A stretch of 64,000 nt of DNA, taken from contig NZ_CALBRW010000025.1 of NCBI RefSeq assembly GCF_937927635.1, forward strand, positions 124,001 through 188,000, read 5' to 3'. Each line of letters begins with the position of its first letter. The stretch's first letter is position 1. A program made the translations under genes and the position numbers. A model generated the notes under the pieces. That model saw only the letters and a program-made list of their open reading frames with translations. It was not told the DNA's origin and did no database searches. Below, one piece after another: positions 43,127-52,264 of the stretch. Source of the DNA: an uncultured Microbacterium sp. (GTDB lineage: Bacteria; Actinomycetota; Actinomycetes; Actinomycetales; Microbacteriaceae).

Positions 43127-44475
43127 CCGCGCCATCCGCTCTTCCAGTCCTCCTCCTCGGAGAGCAGGATCGCCTCCCCTGCGAGGTGGATCGAGCCGGC
43201 GATGATGACGGCGCGGCGCTCGGAGGCGGACGCCCACTCGCGGGCCGCATCCACGGCATCCGCAAGGGTCGGATGCACGCTGGCACGGCGCCCGCGCTCT
43301 TCGACGAGGTCGGCGAGGGCGTCGGCCTCCTCGGCGCGCACGGAGTCGACCGTGGTGGTGAACACCTCGGTGACCTCGGGCAGCAACTGATCGACGATGC
43401 CCGCGGTGTCCTTGTCGGCGAAGATGCCGAGCACCAGGCCCCACTCGTCGAAGTCGAAGCTGTCCTTCAGCGCCTGGGCGAGGGAGGCGGCGCCGTGCGG
43501 GTTGTGCGCGGCATCCACCACGACGGTCGGCGCGACGCCGAGCAGCTGCAGTCGGCCCGGAGAGGTCGATCCGTGCAGTCCGTCCGAGACGATGTCGGCG
43601 GCGATGGGCTGCTCCCCGGCTCCGATCAGCGACTCGACCGCGGCGACGGCGAGGGCGGCGTTGTGGCCCTGGTGCGCGCCGTACAGCGGCAGGTACTCGT
43701 CGGGGTACTCCCCCGCCAGGCCCCGGATGCTGATCATCTGGCCGCCCACGGCCAATGCCTGCGCGGACAGCCCGAACCGGTCGCCCTCGAAGGCGATGGT
43801 GGCGTGCTTGTCCGCGGCGAACCGCCGCAGCACGGCCTCGGCCTCCGGACGCTGCTGGGCGGAGACCACCAGTGCGCCCTCCTTGATGATGCCGGCCTTG
43901 ACGGTGGCGATCTTCTCGATCGTGTCGCCGAGACGGTCGGCGTGGTCCATGTCGATGGGCGCGAACACCGCCACGTCGCCGTCGGCGGTGTTGGTGGAGT
44001 CCCACTCGCCGCCCATGCCGACCTCCAGCACCAGCACGTCGACCGGCGCGTCGGCCGCGGCCACGAACGCCAGCACGGTGAGCAGCTCGAAGAACGTCAG
44101 CGGGGCGTCGCCCGCCGCCTCGAGCTCGGCATCCACGATCGCGATGAACGGCTCGATCTCATCCCAGGCGTCGGCGATCGCGGCATCCGCGATGGGCTCG
44201 CCGTCGATCATGATGCGCTCCGTGAAGCGCTTCAGGTGCGGGCTGGTGAACAGTCCGGTGCGCAGCCCGTGGGCGCGCAGCAGGCTATCGATCATCCGGG
44301 CCGTGGACGTCTTGCCGTTGGTGCCCGTGATGTGCACCACGCGGTAGGTGCGCTGCGGGTCGTCCAGAAGCGTCAGGATGCGGGCGACCCGCTCCTTGCG
44401 AGGCTGCACCCAGCGCTCCCCCGCGCGCTCCAGGAGCTTGTCGTAGACGGCGTCGGCACGCTGGACGTCGCTCAT
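43123..44475 (-). CDS. folC: Folylpolyglutamate synthase / dihydrofolate synthase
   Basis: Adds glutamate to dihydropteroate and to folates (450 aa). Mur-ligase fold: P-loop 'ITGTNGKTST' about 49-58, folate loop 'TSPHLKRFTERI', 'LEVGMGGEWDSTN' and the C-terminal domain start 'VVVDAAHNPHG'. Its ATG overlaps the ileS stop (ATGA). With pabB elsewhere in the window it belongs to folate metabolism, but the two are not co-transcribed. Confidence 0.95.
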   Translation of the reverse strand: MSDVQRADAVYDKLLERAGERWVQPRKERVARILTLLDDPQRTYRVVHITGTNGKTSTARMIDSLLRAHGLRTGLFTSPHLKRFTERIMIDGEPIADAAIADAWDEIEPFIAIVDAELEAAGDAPLTFFELLTVLAFVAAADAPVDVLVLEVGMGGEWDSTNTADGDVAVFAPIDMDHADRLGDTIEKIATVKAGIIKEGALVVSAQQRPEAEAVLRRFAADKHATIAFEGDRFGLSAQALAVGGQMISIRGLAGEYPDEYLPLYGAHQGHNAALAVAAVESLIGAGEQPIAADIVSDGLHGSTSPGRLQLLGVAPTVVVDAAHNPHGAASLAQALKDSFDFDEWGLVLGIFADKDTAGIVDQLLPEVTEVFTTTVDSVRAEEADALADLVEERGRRASVHPTLADAVDAAREWASASERRAVIIAGSIHLAGEAILLSEEEDWKSGWRG

Positions 44476-47400
44476 GCGCCACCTCCGATCCTGCTGACGG
44501 CCACCGTGAACGCGTCGCGGTTGGCGTAGACGCCCTTGCCGATCTCGGCGGTGTACTCGCTGTCGGCGAGCTCGTCGCCGGCACGCAGCAGGCTGTGCTC
44601 GAGTGCGAGGGTCTCGCCGGCGACATCCGCCAGCTCGAACGCCTGCTGCACGGCATCCGCATCCGCGGCATCCGCGAACCGCAGCTGCAGGCGGATGCGG
44701 TCGCTGACGTCGAAACCGGCCTTCTTGCGGGTGTCCTGCACAGCGCGGATCACGTCGCGGGCCAGGCCCTCGGCTTCCAGCTCGGGAGTGGTGGCGGTGT
44801 CCAGCAGCACGAAGCCGCCGTCGGGCACCAGCGCCAGGGCCTCGCCCGCAGGACGCCCGGTGGTCTCCAGCACGAGTTCGTACTCCTGCGGCTCGAGCGC
44901 GACGCCGCCGGCGACGACCTGGCCCTTCCACTCCTTCCACTGCCCGGCCTTGGCGGCGGCGATCACGCGCTGCACGTCCTTGCCCAGGCGCGGACCGGCT
45001 GCGCGGGCGTTCACGCTCAGGCGGTGGCTGATGCCGTACTCGCTCGCGGTGCCCTCGCCCAGTTGCACGAACTCGACGGACTTGACGTTGAGTTCCTCGC
45101 GCAGGATGTCCTCGAACTGGCCGAGGCTCTCCGCCAGCGGCGAGACGACCGTGAGGCGCGCCAGCGGCAGGCGCACGCGCAGCTTCTCCTTCTTGCGCAG
45201 CGCGTTGCCCACGCTGGAGAGCTCGCGCACGGCGTCCATGGCGTCGCGCACGTCATCGGCGGCGGGGAACAGATCGGCATCCGGCCAGTCGGTCAGGTGC
45301 ACGCTGCGTCCGCCGGTCAGGCCCTGCCAGATGCGCTCGCTGATCAGGGGCACCAGAGGGGCCGCCACGCGGGTCAGCGTCTCCAGCACCGTGTACAGCG
45401 TGTCGAAAGCCTGGGTGTCGGTGCCCTCCCAGAAGCGGTCGCGGGAGCGGCGGATGTACCAGTTGGTCAGCACCTCCGCGAAGTCGCGCAGGCGAGCGGA
45501 TGCCGTGGTCGAGTCCAGGCCCTCCAGGTCGGCGCGCACCTCGCGGACCAGGTCGCCGAGTCGGGCCAGGATGTAGCGGTCCAGCACGTCCGTGGAGTCT
45601 GTGCGCCAGGTGGCCTCGTAACCGCCCTCCGTCGCAGCGTTGGCGTAGGTGGCGAAGAAGTACCACGAGTTCCACAGCGGGAGCAGGAACTCCCGCACGC
45701 CCGAGCGGATGCCCTCCTCCGTGACGGCGAGGTTGCCGCCGCGCAGCACGGAGCTGGACATCAGGAACCAGCGCATGGCGTCGGAGCCGTCGCGGTCGAG
45801 CACCTCGCTGACGTCGGGGTAGTTGCGCAGCGACTTGGACATCTTGTAGCCGTCGCTGCCCAGCACGATGCCGTGGCAGGCCACGCCGCTGAAGGCGGGG
45901 CGGTCGAACAGCGCGGTGGAGAGCGCGTGCATCACGTAGAACCAGCCGCGGGTCTGTCCGATGTACTCCACGATGAAGTCCGCGGGCGCGTGCGTGTCGA
46001 ACCACTCCTGGTTCTCGAACGGGTAGTGCACCTGCGCGTACGGCATCGAGCCGGAGTCGAACCACACGTCGAAGACGTCCTCGATGCGGCGCATCGTGGA
46101 CTTCCCGGTGGGGTCGTCGGGGTTCGGCCGGGTGAGCTCGTCGATGTACGGGCGGTGCAGGTCCACCTCGCCGTCGGCGTTGTGCGGCAGGCGCCCGAAA
46201 TCGCGCTCCAGCTCGGCCAGCGAGCCGTACGCGTCCACGCGCGGGTGCTCCGGGTCGTCGCTCTTCCAGATCGGGATGGGCGAGCCCCAGTAGCGGTTGC
46301 GGCTGATCGACCAGTCGCGCGCGCCCTCGAGCCACTTGCCGAACTGGCCGTGCTTGACGTTCTCAGGCACCCAGGTGATCTGCTCGTTGTTCGCCAGCAT
46401 CCGGTCCTTGAAGTCCGTGACGCGCACGAACCAACTGGACACGGCCTTGTAGATCAGGGGGTTCCGGCATCGCCAGCAGTGCGGGTAGGAGTGCACGTAG
46501 CTCTGCTCGCGCAGCATCCGTCCCTCGGCCTGCAGCAGCCGGATCAGCGGACGATTGGCGTCCATCCACAGCATGCCGGCGACCTCGGTGACGTTCGGCA
46601 GGAACTTTCCGCCGTCGTCGAGGGAGAGGATGGTCGGGATGCCGGCGGCGTTCGTCACGCGCTGGTCGTCCTCACCATAGGCGGGCGCCTGGTGCACGAT
46701 GCCGGTGCCGTCGGTGGTCGTGACGTAGTCGTCGACGAGGATGCGCCAGGCATTCTCGGTGCCCCAGGTCTCGGTGTCGGCGTAGTAGTCGAACAGACGG
46801 TCGTAGGTGATGTCCTCGAGGTCGCGACCGAGGTGGGTGGCCTCGACGGCGGCGAGCGCGTCGGCGGCGGACTCGTAGCCGAGGTCCTTGGCGTAACCGC
46901 CCAGCAGTTCGCGCGCGATCAGGTAGCGATGCGCGGCGGTCTCGACGACATCGTCGCCCGCCACCACGTCGGCCGCGCCGTCGGGACCCGCCGGCACCAC
47001 GACGTACTCGATGTCGGGCCCCACGACCAGTGCCAGGTTGGTCGGCAGGGTCCACGGCGTGGTGGTCCAGGCCAGGGCGCGCACCGCGGTGAGGCCCAGC
47101 GTCTCGGCCTTCGCACCGGTGAGCGGGAAGGTGACGGTGACCGACGGGTCCTGACGGTCCTGGTAGACGTCGTCGTCCATGCGCAGCTCGTGATTGGACA
47201 GCGGCGTCTCATCGCGCCAGCAGTACGGCAGCACGCGGTAGCCCTCATAGGCGAGGTCCTTGTCGTAGAGCGTCTTGAACGCCCACAGCACGCTCTCCAT
47301 GTAGCCGAGGTCGAGCGTCTTGTAACCGCGCTCGAAGTCCACCCAGCGGGCCTGGCGGGTGACATAGTCCTGCCACTCGCGGGTGTAGGCCAGCACCGAG

Positions 47401-47798
47401 TCGCGCGCCTTCGCGTTGAAGACGTCGATGCCCATGTCCTCGATCTCGTGCTTCTCGGTGAGCCCGAGCTGCTTCATCGCCTCGAGCTCGGCGGGCAGAC
47501 CGTGGGTGTCCCAGCCGAACACGCGGTCGACCTTCTTGCCCAGCATGGTCTGGAACCGCGGGAACAGGTCCTTGGCGTAGCCGGTGAGCAGGTGCCCGTA
47601 GTGCGGCAGTCCGTTGGCGAACGGCGGGCCGTCGTAGAAGACCCACTCCTCGGCATCCTCGCGCTGCGCGATGGACGCCCGGAAGGTGTCGTCGTTCTTC
47701 CAGAACTCGAGCACCTCGGTCTCGATCTCGGGGAATCGCGGACTCGGGGTGACGGCGGCCGGGCCGAACGCGGTGCCGGCTGTGCGCGGGTATGTCAT
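44472..47798 (-). CDS. ileS: Isoleucyl-tRNA synthetase (large IleS2-like type)
   Basis: Charges tRNA-Ile (1108 aa). Motifs: HIGH-type 'PHYGH' about 65-69, editing domain in the middle, 'YKMSKSLRNYPD' near 651, and a long C-terminal anticodon-binding region. The 'KMSKSLRNYPD' form and length match the eukaryote-like IleS2 class found in actinobacteria, whose members are often less sensitive to mupirocin. GAGAG is 3-4 bases before the ATG at 47798 and is the element hidden by the T-box leader. First gene of an operon with folC, DUF4233 and ndk. Confidence 0.96.
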   Translation of the reverse strand: MTYPRTAGTAFGPAAVTPSPRFPEIETEVLEFWKNDDTFRASIAQREDAEEWVFYDGPPFANGLPHYGHLLTGYAKDLFPRFQTMLGKKVDRVFGWDTHGLPAELEAMKQLGLTEKHEIEDMGIDVFNAKARDSVLAYTREWQDYVTRQARWVDFERGYKTLDLGYMESVLWAFKTLYDKDLAYEGYRVLPYCWRDETPLSNHELRMDDDVYQDRQDPSVTVTFPLTGAKAETLGLTAVRALAWTTTPWTLPTNLALVVGPDIEYVVVPAGPDGAADVVAGDDVVETAAHRYLIARELLGGYAKDLGYESAADALAAVEATHLGRDLEDITYDRLFDYYADTETWGTENAWRILVDDYVTTTDGTGIVHQAPAYGEDDQRVTNAAGIPTILSLDDGGKFLPNVTEVAGMLWMDANRPLIRLLQAEGRMLREQSYVHSYPHCWRCRNPLIYKAVSSWFVRVTDFKDRMLANNEQITWVPENVKHGQFGKWLEGARDWSISRNRYWGSPIPIWKSDDPEHPRVDAYGSLAELERDFGRLPHNADGEVDLHRPYIDELTRPNPDDPTGKSTMRRIEDVFDVWFDSGSMPYAQVHYPFENQEWFDTHAPADFIVEYIGQTRGWFYVMHALSTALFDRPAFSGVACHGIVLGSDGYKMSKSLRNYPDVSEVLDRDGSDAMRWFLMSSSVLRGGNLAVTEEGIRSGVREFLLPLWNSWYFFATYANAATEGGYEATWRTDSTDVLDRYILARLGDLVREVRADLEGLDSTTASARLRDFAEVLTNWYIRRSRDRFWEGTDTQAFDTLYTVLETLTRVAAPLVPLISERIWQGLTGGRSVHLTDWPDADLFPAADDVRDAMDAVRELSSVGNALRKKEKLRVRLPLARLTVVSPLAESLGQFEDILREELNVKSVEFVQLGEGTASEYGISHRLSVNARAAGPRLGKDVQRVIAAAKAGQWKEWKGQVVAGGVALEPQEYELVLETTGRPAGEALALVPDGGFVLLDTATTPELEAEGLARDVIRAVQDTRKKAGFDVSDRIRLQLRFADAADADAVQQAFELADVAGETLALEHSLLRAGDELADSEYTAEIGKGVYANRDAFTVAVSRIGGGA

Positions 47799-47992
47799 CG
47801 TCTCTCGCAGTGGTCGTGGGCGGATGCTGCTGCGAGGACGGCCTGACGGCCGCGGTACCACCTCGCTTGACGCCTCGCGGCATCCACTCTCACTGCGGCG
47901 ATGACGGGCCTGCCCCGCTCGGTTCTAGTGACCCCGCCGAAGCGAAGCGTTCTTCCGAGAGCTCCCCGGTGATGGCCGGATCAGCGCTTGTC
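47799..47992 (-). ncRNA. Translational T-box riboswitch of ileS
   Basis: Senses uncharged tRNA-Ile. The conserved T-box AGGTGGTACCGCGG is at 47863-47850. The specifier is ATC (47973-47971, an Ile codon) in GGCCATCACCGGGGAGC, followed by the stem II words GGAAGAAC and CTAGAACCGA typical of actinobacterial ileS leaders. Platform: CTCGCAG (47836-47830) can pair with GCGAG of the T-box (47866-47862), freeing the ribosome site, or with CTGCGAG (47810-47804) just before the ATG, hiding it. No terminator T-run, so control is translational. Confidence 0.93.
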
Positions 47993-47997
47993 CGGCC

Positions 47998-48003
47998 ATT
48001 CTA
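47998..48003 (-). promoter_or_regulatory. -10 of the ileS T-box transcript
   Basis: TAGAAT on the minus strand. Transcription would start near 47991, at the base of stem I. No recognisable -35 at 17 bases. Confidence 0.55.
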
Positions 48004-48051
48004 CGCGCATCCCGCCGCCGCTCGCTGTGCGTCACCGCCTCCGAGCGCTTC

Positions 48052-48120
48052 GCGCGGAGATGTGCACCAGCCGCAGACGGATGCCGCGATTCCACCCGCG
48101 CGAAGCGCACTCCTCCGCGC
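48052..48120. repeat. 69-bp imperfect palindrome, copy A
   Basis: Lies directly after the DUF559 gene stop. Outer arms 48052-48067 and 48105-48120 pair at most positions (GCGCGGAGA and its partner TCCGCGC); inner arms around CGGATG extend the hairpin. 65 of 69 bases match copy B (49091-49159) in the same orientation; the preceding GAGCGCTTC is also shared. Confidence 0.85.
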
Positions 48121-48133
48121 AAGGCGCATGGCC

Positions 48134-48973
48134 TCAGGCCGCGAGATGCAGTCCCTGAGCCACGGCACGCATGATGAGGTCCTGAACAGCGGGCCAATCG
48201 AACATGATCTGCGCATAGGAGACGCGGATGACGTGGAAACCGAGCAGCTTCAGTTCCGCGTGCCTGATGTCCTCGGTGCGCTGTGCGCCCACGTGATGCT
48301 TGCCGTCGATCTGCAGCACCAGTCGCGCGCCGATGAGCGCGTCGACGCGATGCCCATGGATCCAGGTCTGGATGCGCAACGGCACCTTCAACCAGCGCAG
48401 CCGGTTCCTCAGGTACGTCTCGAGACCGGCATCCGAGAATGGCGTCGCCCGGGCGAGCACTCGACGCGCTGCAGGACGCAGCGGAAGCCGTGACATGGCA
48501 GCCATCTCGACGAGCCCCTTGTTGAATGCGGAATCCCACGTGGCGAGTGCCTGCTCGAACGGTTCGCATTCCGCGATGTAGGCCAGCACGTTCTCGATCG
48601 GATCGACCAGGGCATCCGGATCCCGCGGGATCAGCGGCGCACCCCAGTGCACGCGGGCATGGGCGCCCACGTGCCCGGTCCGCGTCGTCGGCACCGCGAC
48701 ATGCAGCGGCCCGGAAGCGTCGTGCAACCACAGTCCGTAATGCTGAGCACCGGTGCGGCATGTGATCACGACCCCGAAGCGCGCGGCATCGTGGAACGTC
48801 CGCGGGGTCCCCTGCGCCGCCAGCCACCCTCGGCGCGGCCGAACCAGCAGCCCGCGCGCCACCGCTGCATCCACCGCGCGTCGGCCGAAACCCTGCTCGG
48901 TCACGCGCACAGCCCGCACCACCCCTCCACGATCCGAGATGAATGCCATCAACTCGTTCACATCAGTGCCCAT
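48134..48973 (-). CDS. AbiEi-type winged-helix plus DUF559 nuclease-like protein
   Basis: 279 aa. The N-terminal part ('FISDRGGVVRAVRV' to 'RPRRGWLAAQG') is the AbiEi-type antitoxin winged-helix domain. The C-terminal ~100 residues match DUF559, a Vsr-like PD-(D/E)XK nuclease fold: 'HRVDALIGARLVLQIDGKHH' carries D and QxDGK in the motif positions, then 'LKLLGFHVIRVSYAQI'. Such proteins occur in many copies in Microbacteriaceae; function unknown, possibly defence. Start uncertain (ATG 48973 or GTG 48961); the frame is open further upstream through repeat B. No toxin partner is adjacent. Confidence 0.75.
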   Translation of the reverse strand: MGTDVNELMAFISDRGGVVRAVRVTEQGFGRRAVDAAVARGLLVRPRRGWLAAQGTPRTFHDAARFGVVITCRTGAQHYGLWLHDASGPLHVAVPTTRTGHVGAHARVHWGAPLIPRDPDALVDPIENVLAYIAECEPFEQALATWDSAFNKGLVEMAAMSRLPLRPAARRVLARATPFSDAGLETYLRNRLRWLKVPLRIQTWIHGHRVDALIGARLVLQIDGKHHVGAQRTEDIRHAELKLLGFHVIRVSYAQIMFDWPAVQDLIMRAVAQGLHLAA

Positions 48974-49020
48974 CTCCACAGCCTGCGCGTTCGCTGCCAG
49001 CTCGGAGGTTGCAGATCCAC

Positions 49021-49046
49021 GGATTGTGGAGAGTTCCATCCAATCC
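49021..49046. repeat. Hairpin upstream of the DUF559 gene
   Basis: GGATTG and CAATCC (ends of 49021-49046) enclose TGGA/TCCA, forming a stem about 50 bases before the DUF559 start. It could be an operator or leader hairpin. Confidence 0.4.
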
Positions 49047-49090
49047 GTGATGGTGCAGGACGAATGCGTTCTCTCCTCGGCGAGCGCTTC

Positions 49091-49159
49091 GCGCGGAGAT
49101 GTGCACCAGCCGCGGACGGATGCCGGGATTCCATCCGCGCGAAGCGCACTTCTCCGCGC
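49091..49159. repeat. 69-bp imperfect palindrome, copy B
   Basis: Same length and orientation as copy A, four mismatches. Outer arms 49091-49106 and 49144-49159 pair at 14 of 16 positions; inner CGGATG/CATCCG. It lies between the divergent DUF559 and pentapeptide genes. Confidence 0.85.
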
Positions 49160-49202
49160 CGGGCGCACAGCGGCTGACGTCGATTGTCTTAGAGTCGAGC
49201 GC

Positions 49203-49853
49203 ATGGCCCGTCGCAGTGAGGATCTCCGCCCGCCCCTGGTCTCCGCACCGGATCTGCCGCCGCACCTGGAGTCGGCTGCGCCGAAGCGCGGTGCGGATCT
49301 GCAGGCGTCGCGGATCGAGTTGACCGGGGATGCCGACCTCTCGCACTCCACGCTGGATCAGTGCGTGCTGACAGGCAGCGCCGGTGCCCTCGAGCTGCGC
49401 GGCGCCACGCTGATGGACGTCGACCTGCAGAACGTGCAGGTCACGACACTCGCCGCACGCGAGGCGAATCTGCGGCGCGTGCGGATCACCGGTGGACGGA
49501 TCGGCACGCTGGACCTCACCGACGCGCGCATCCACGAGCTGGAGCTGCAGGGTGTGCGGATCGACTACCTCACACTCGCGGGCGCGAAGGCAGTCGACGT
49601 GCTCGTGGAGCACTGCCAGATCACCACGCTGGATCTGCCGGGCTCGACGCTCACGCGCATGGCGTTCGAGGGCACCCGCTGCGACGCGTTGGGCACGCGC
49701 GGCATGCGCGCCGAGCACGTCGACCTGCGCGGCCTCGACGCCCTGGCATTCCTGGATGTGAGCTCCCTGCGCGGCACGACCCTCACCATGGCGCAGGTGG
49801 AGCAGCTGGCACCGGTGTTCGCGGCATCCGCCGGCATCTCCGTGCGCGATTGA
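49203..49853 (+). CDS. Pentapeptide-repeat-like protein
   Basis: 216 aa. Residues about 30-190 form a run of A(D/N)LxxxxL-like units ('GADLQASRIEL', 'ADLSHSTLDQCVL', 'EANLRRVRITGGRIGTLDL', 'DARIHELEL', 'STLTRMAFEGTRCDAL'), which predict a right-handed quadrilateral beta-helix. No transmembrane segment. Functions in the family range from DNA mimicry to unknown; this one is unassigned. TAGAGT ends 7 bases before the ATG and no ribosome site is seen. It lies between palindrome copies B and C. Confidence 0.85.
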   Translation: MARRSEDLRPPLVSAPDLPPHLESAAPKRGADLQASRIELTGDADLSHSTLDQCVLTGSAGALELRGATLMDVDLQNVQVTTLAAREANLRRVRITGGRIGTLDLTDARIHELELQGVRIDYLTLAGAKAVDVLVEHCQITTLDLPGSTLTRMAFEGTRCDALGTRGMRAEHVDLRGLDALAFLDVSSLRGTTLTMAQVEQLAPVFAASAGISVRD

Positions 49854-49885
49854 GTCAGGCCGAGCGGTGACCACGCGAGCGCCCG

Positions 49886-49954
49886 ACGCGGAGATGTGCA
49901 CCTGGCGCGGAGGAACACTCGGATTCCGTCCGCGCGAAGCGTACTTCGGCGCGC
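49886..49954. repeat. 69-bp imperfect palindrome, copy C
   Basis: Third copy, 33 bases after the pentapeptide gene stop, same orientation, 56 of 69 bases matching copy B. Its arms pair less well. With A and B it makes two direct-repeat-bounded segments of about 1.04 and 0.80 kb. Confidence 0.75.
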
Positions 49955-49979
49955 GGGGCGCTCGGGGTGAGAGGCTGAG

Positions 49980-51464
49980 TCAGGCCCCGGCGGCCAGCAG
50001 CTCGCGGGTGAACGGATGCCGGGGATCGGTGAACACGTCGGTGGTCAGCCCCTGCTCCACGATGATCCCGTGCTGCATGACCAGCACGTCATCGCAGACC
50101 GAGGCGATCACGCCCAGGTCGTGCGAGACGAACACCATGGTCAGCGCGCGCTCGTCCTGCAGGCGCACCAGCAGGTCCAGCACGTGCTGCCGCACCGTGG
50201 GGTCCAGCGCTGAGACCGGTTCGTCGAGCACCAGCACCTGCGGTTCTGCGGCGAGCGCCCGGGCGATGGCGGCGCGCTGGCGCTGTCCGCCGGAGAGCTC
50301 GCGCGGGCGGCGGGATGCCAGCGCCGGGTCGAGGCCCACCTCCGTCAGCAGCTCAGCGACCCGCGCCGCACGTTCACCCCGCCGCACGCCTGCCGCCTGC
50401 AGCGCCTCGCGCAGCGAGCGTCCGATGCTCCAACGCGGGTCGAACGCCCCGAGCGGGTTCTGGTGCACGAGCTGCACGCGCTGCGGCGACGCCCACTCCA
50501 GGGCGCCGGAGTCCGGATGCTGCACCCCGACGATCATGCGCGCCAGCGTCGTCTTGCCCGAGCCGGACTCCCCCACGATCCCCAGCGTGCGGCCGGCACC
50601 GAGTGTGAAGGTCGCCTCGACGACGGCCGGACGGTCGAACGTCTTCGAGACGCTGAATGCCCGGAGCAGGGTCGCTCCCGGCCCGGGAGAGGATGCTCGT
50701 GGCGCCGGCGTGCTGGCCGCGACCAGCTGCTTCGCATACTCGGTGCGCGGGGCGCGCATCACCTCGTCGACGGTGCCCTGCTCGACGACCACCCCGGCGC
50801 GCATGACCAGCACGCGGTCGGCGACCCGGCGCACGGCGGCGAAGTCGTGGCTGATGAACACGACGGCCCTGCCGCTGTCGGCGATGCCGCGCAGCAGCGT
50901 GAGGATGCGGGCCTGCACGGTGGCATCCAGCGCGGTCGTCGCCTCATCGGCCACCAGCACCGCAGGATCCGCGGCGAGCGCCGACGCGATCAGCGCGCGC
51001 TGCTGCAGGCCTCCGGACAGCTCATGCGGGTAGCTGCGGGCTCGCCACTCCGGATCGGGCATGGATGCCTCGGAGAGCAGGTCCAGCACCCATCGCCTGC
51101 GGTTGCCGGGCCGCAGACCGTGGATCTCCATGGGCTCGGCGACCTCGTGTCCGATCCGCCGCAGCGGGTCCAGGGCCGCCAGCGCATCCTGTGAGACCAG
51201 GGCGATGCCGCGCCCGCGCAGCCTGCGCCAGCCCGCGGTGCTCAGCTGCGCAGCATCCGTCCCTGCGATCGACAGCCGCTCCACGTACGAGACCGCACCT
51301 GTCGGCAGCAGTCCCAGCAGGGCGCGGGCGGTGAGCGACTTGCCGGCGCCGGACTCGCCGACGATGGCCAGGCACTCCCCCGGCTCCGCGGTGAACGACA
51401 CGTCGTCGACGACCGGGCGTCCGTCGATCGAGATGCGCAGCCCCTGCAGCTCCACGGCGCTCAT
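49980..51464 (-). CDS. Fused double ATPase of a second peptide-type ABC importer
   Basis: 494 aa with two ATP-binding domains: Walker A 'GESGAGKS' about 36-43 and 'GESGSGKT' near 297; signatures 'LSGGLQQR' and 'LSGGQRQR'; Walker B 'VLVADEATTALD' and 'VLVLDEPVSALD'. In the first domain the usual DEP is DEA. The linkers are shorter than in the protein at 1449, and the OppD-type cysteine segment is missing. Last gene of a four-gene operon; its ATG overlaps the permease stop (ATGA). Confidence 0.93.
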   Translation of the reverse strand: MSAVELQGLRISIDGRPVVDDVSFTAEPGECLAIVGESGAGKSLTARALLGLLPTGAVSYVERLSIAGTDAAQLSTAGWRRLRGRGIALVSQDALAALDPLRRIGHEVAEPMEIHGLRPGNRRRWVLDLLSEASMPDPEWRARSYPHELSGGLQQRALIASALAADPAVLVADEATTALDATVQARILTLLRGIADSGRAVVFISHDFAAVRRVADRVLVMRAGVVVEQGTVDEVMRAPRTEYAKQLVAASTPAPRASSPGPGATLLRAFSVSKTFDRPAVVEATFTLGAGRTLGIVGESGSGKTTLARMIVGVQHPDSGALEWASPQRVQLVHQNPLGAFDPRWSIGRSLREALQAAGVRRGERAARVAELLTEVGLDPALASRRPRELSGGQRQRAAIARALAAEPQVLVLDEPVSALDPTVRQHVLDLLVRLQDERALTMVFVSHDLGVIASVCDDVLVMQHGIIVEQGLTTDVFTDPRHPFTRELLAAGA

Positions 51465-52264
51465 GCCGCGCTTCCGTCCAGCCTGCGGCGCAGTGCGCGC
51501 CCCAGCACGGTGGCGCTGATGACGGTGAGCGTGATGGCCAGGCCGGGGAACACCGAGATCCACCATGCCTGCCCCAGCACGTTGCGCCCGCCCGAGAGCA
51601 TGAGCCCCCACTCCGGGTCGGGCTCGGCCGGCCCCAGCCCCAGGAAGCTGAGGCCCGCCGCGGCGAGGATGGCCGAGCCGATGCCGATGGTGGCCAGCAC
51701 GCTCAGCGCGCCCAGCACGCCGGGCACGACATGGCGGCGGAACGCCCGCATCCGCCCCACGCCGAGGATGCGCGACGCCTCGACGTACTCCGTCGAGCGC
51801 TGCGTGAGCGTCTGCGTGCGTGCCAGCCGGATGTACACCGGCACGGCGGCGATGGTCACGGCGATGGCGACGTTGACACCACCCGGGCCCAGGACGGCGA
51901 CCACGATGAGGGCGACCAGGAACTCCGGGAACGCCATCAGCACATCGGTCACGCGCATGAGCCCGGCATCGACGAGTCGCGGTGCGACACCGGACAGCGC
52001 GCCGACGGCCAGCCCGATCAAGAGGGCCAGCGCGGTGGCCAGCAGGCCGATCCCCGCCGAGCGGGCCGCGCCGTGCACCACGCGGGAGAGCACGTCGCGG
52101 CCGGACTGGTCGGTGCCGAACGGGTGCGCGCCGCTGGGCGGCTGCAGCGCGGCCATGACGTCGGTCTGCAACGGGTCGTGCGCCGCCAGCAGGTCGGGGG
52201 CGAACGCGGCGACGGCGACCAGCGCGAGGAACGCCGCCGCCAGCCACAGCCCCGCCGCCCTCAT
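51461..52264 (-). CDS. ABC importer permease, DppC-like
   Basis: 267-residue inner-membrane permease with about six helices. Periplasmic 'HPFGTDQSGRDVLSRV' after the first helix is the DppC signature, and 'EYVEASRILGVG' is the coupling helix. Starts with ATG overlapping the preceding permease stop and overlaps the ATPase start, so the operon is translationally coupled throughout. Confidence 0.93.
   Translation of the reverse strand: MRAAGLWLAAAFLALVAVAAFAPDLLAAHDPLQTDVMAALQPPSGAHPFGTDQSGRDVLSRVVHGAARSAGIGLLATALALLIGLAVGALSGVAPRLVDAGLMRVTDVLMAFPEFLVALIVVAVLGPGGVNVAIAVTIAAVPVYIRLARTQTLTQRSTEYVEASRILGVGRMRAFRRHVVPGVLGALSVLATIGIGSAILAAAGLSFLGLGPAEPDPEWGLMLSGGRNVLGQAWWISVFPGLAITLTVISATVLGRALRRRLDGSAA

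Noticed and set aside
44595..47846. 1083-aa open frame antisense to ileS
   Set aside because: Shadow frame; ileS on the other strand has all synthetase motifs.
48974..49351. N-terminal extension of the DUF559 protein through repeat B
   Set aside because: Frame is open but runs through the palindrome and the divergent gene; the AbiEi domain starts at about 48961-48973.
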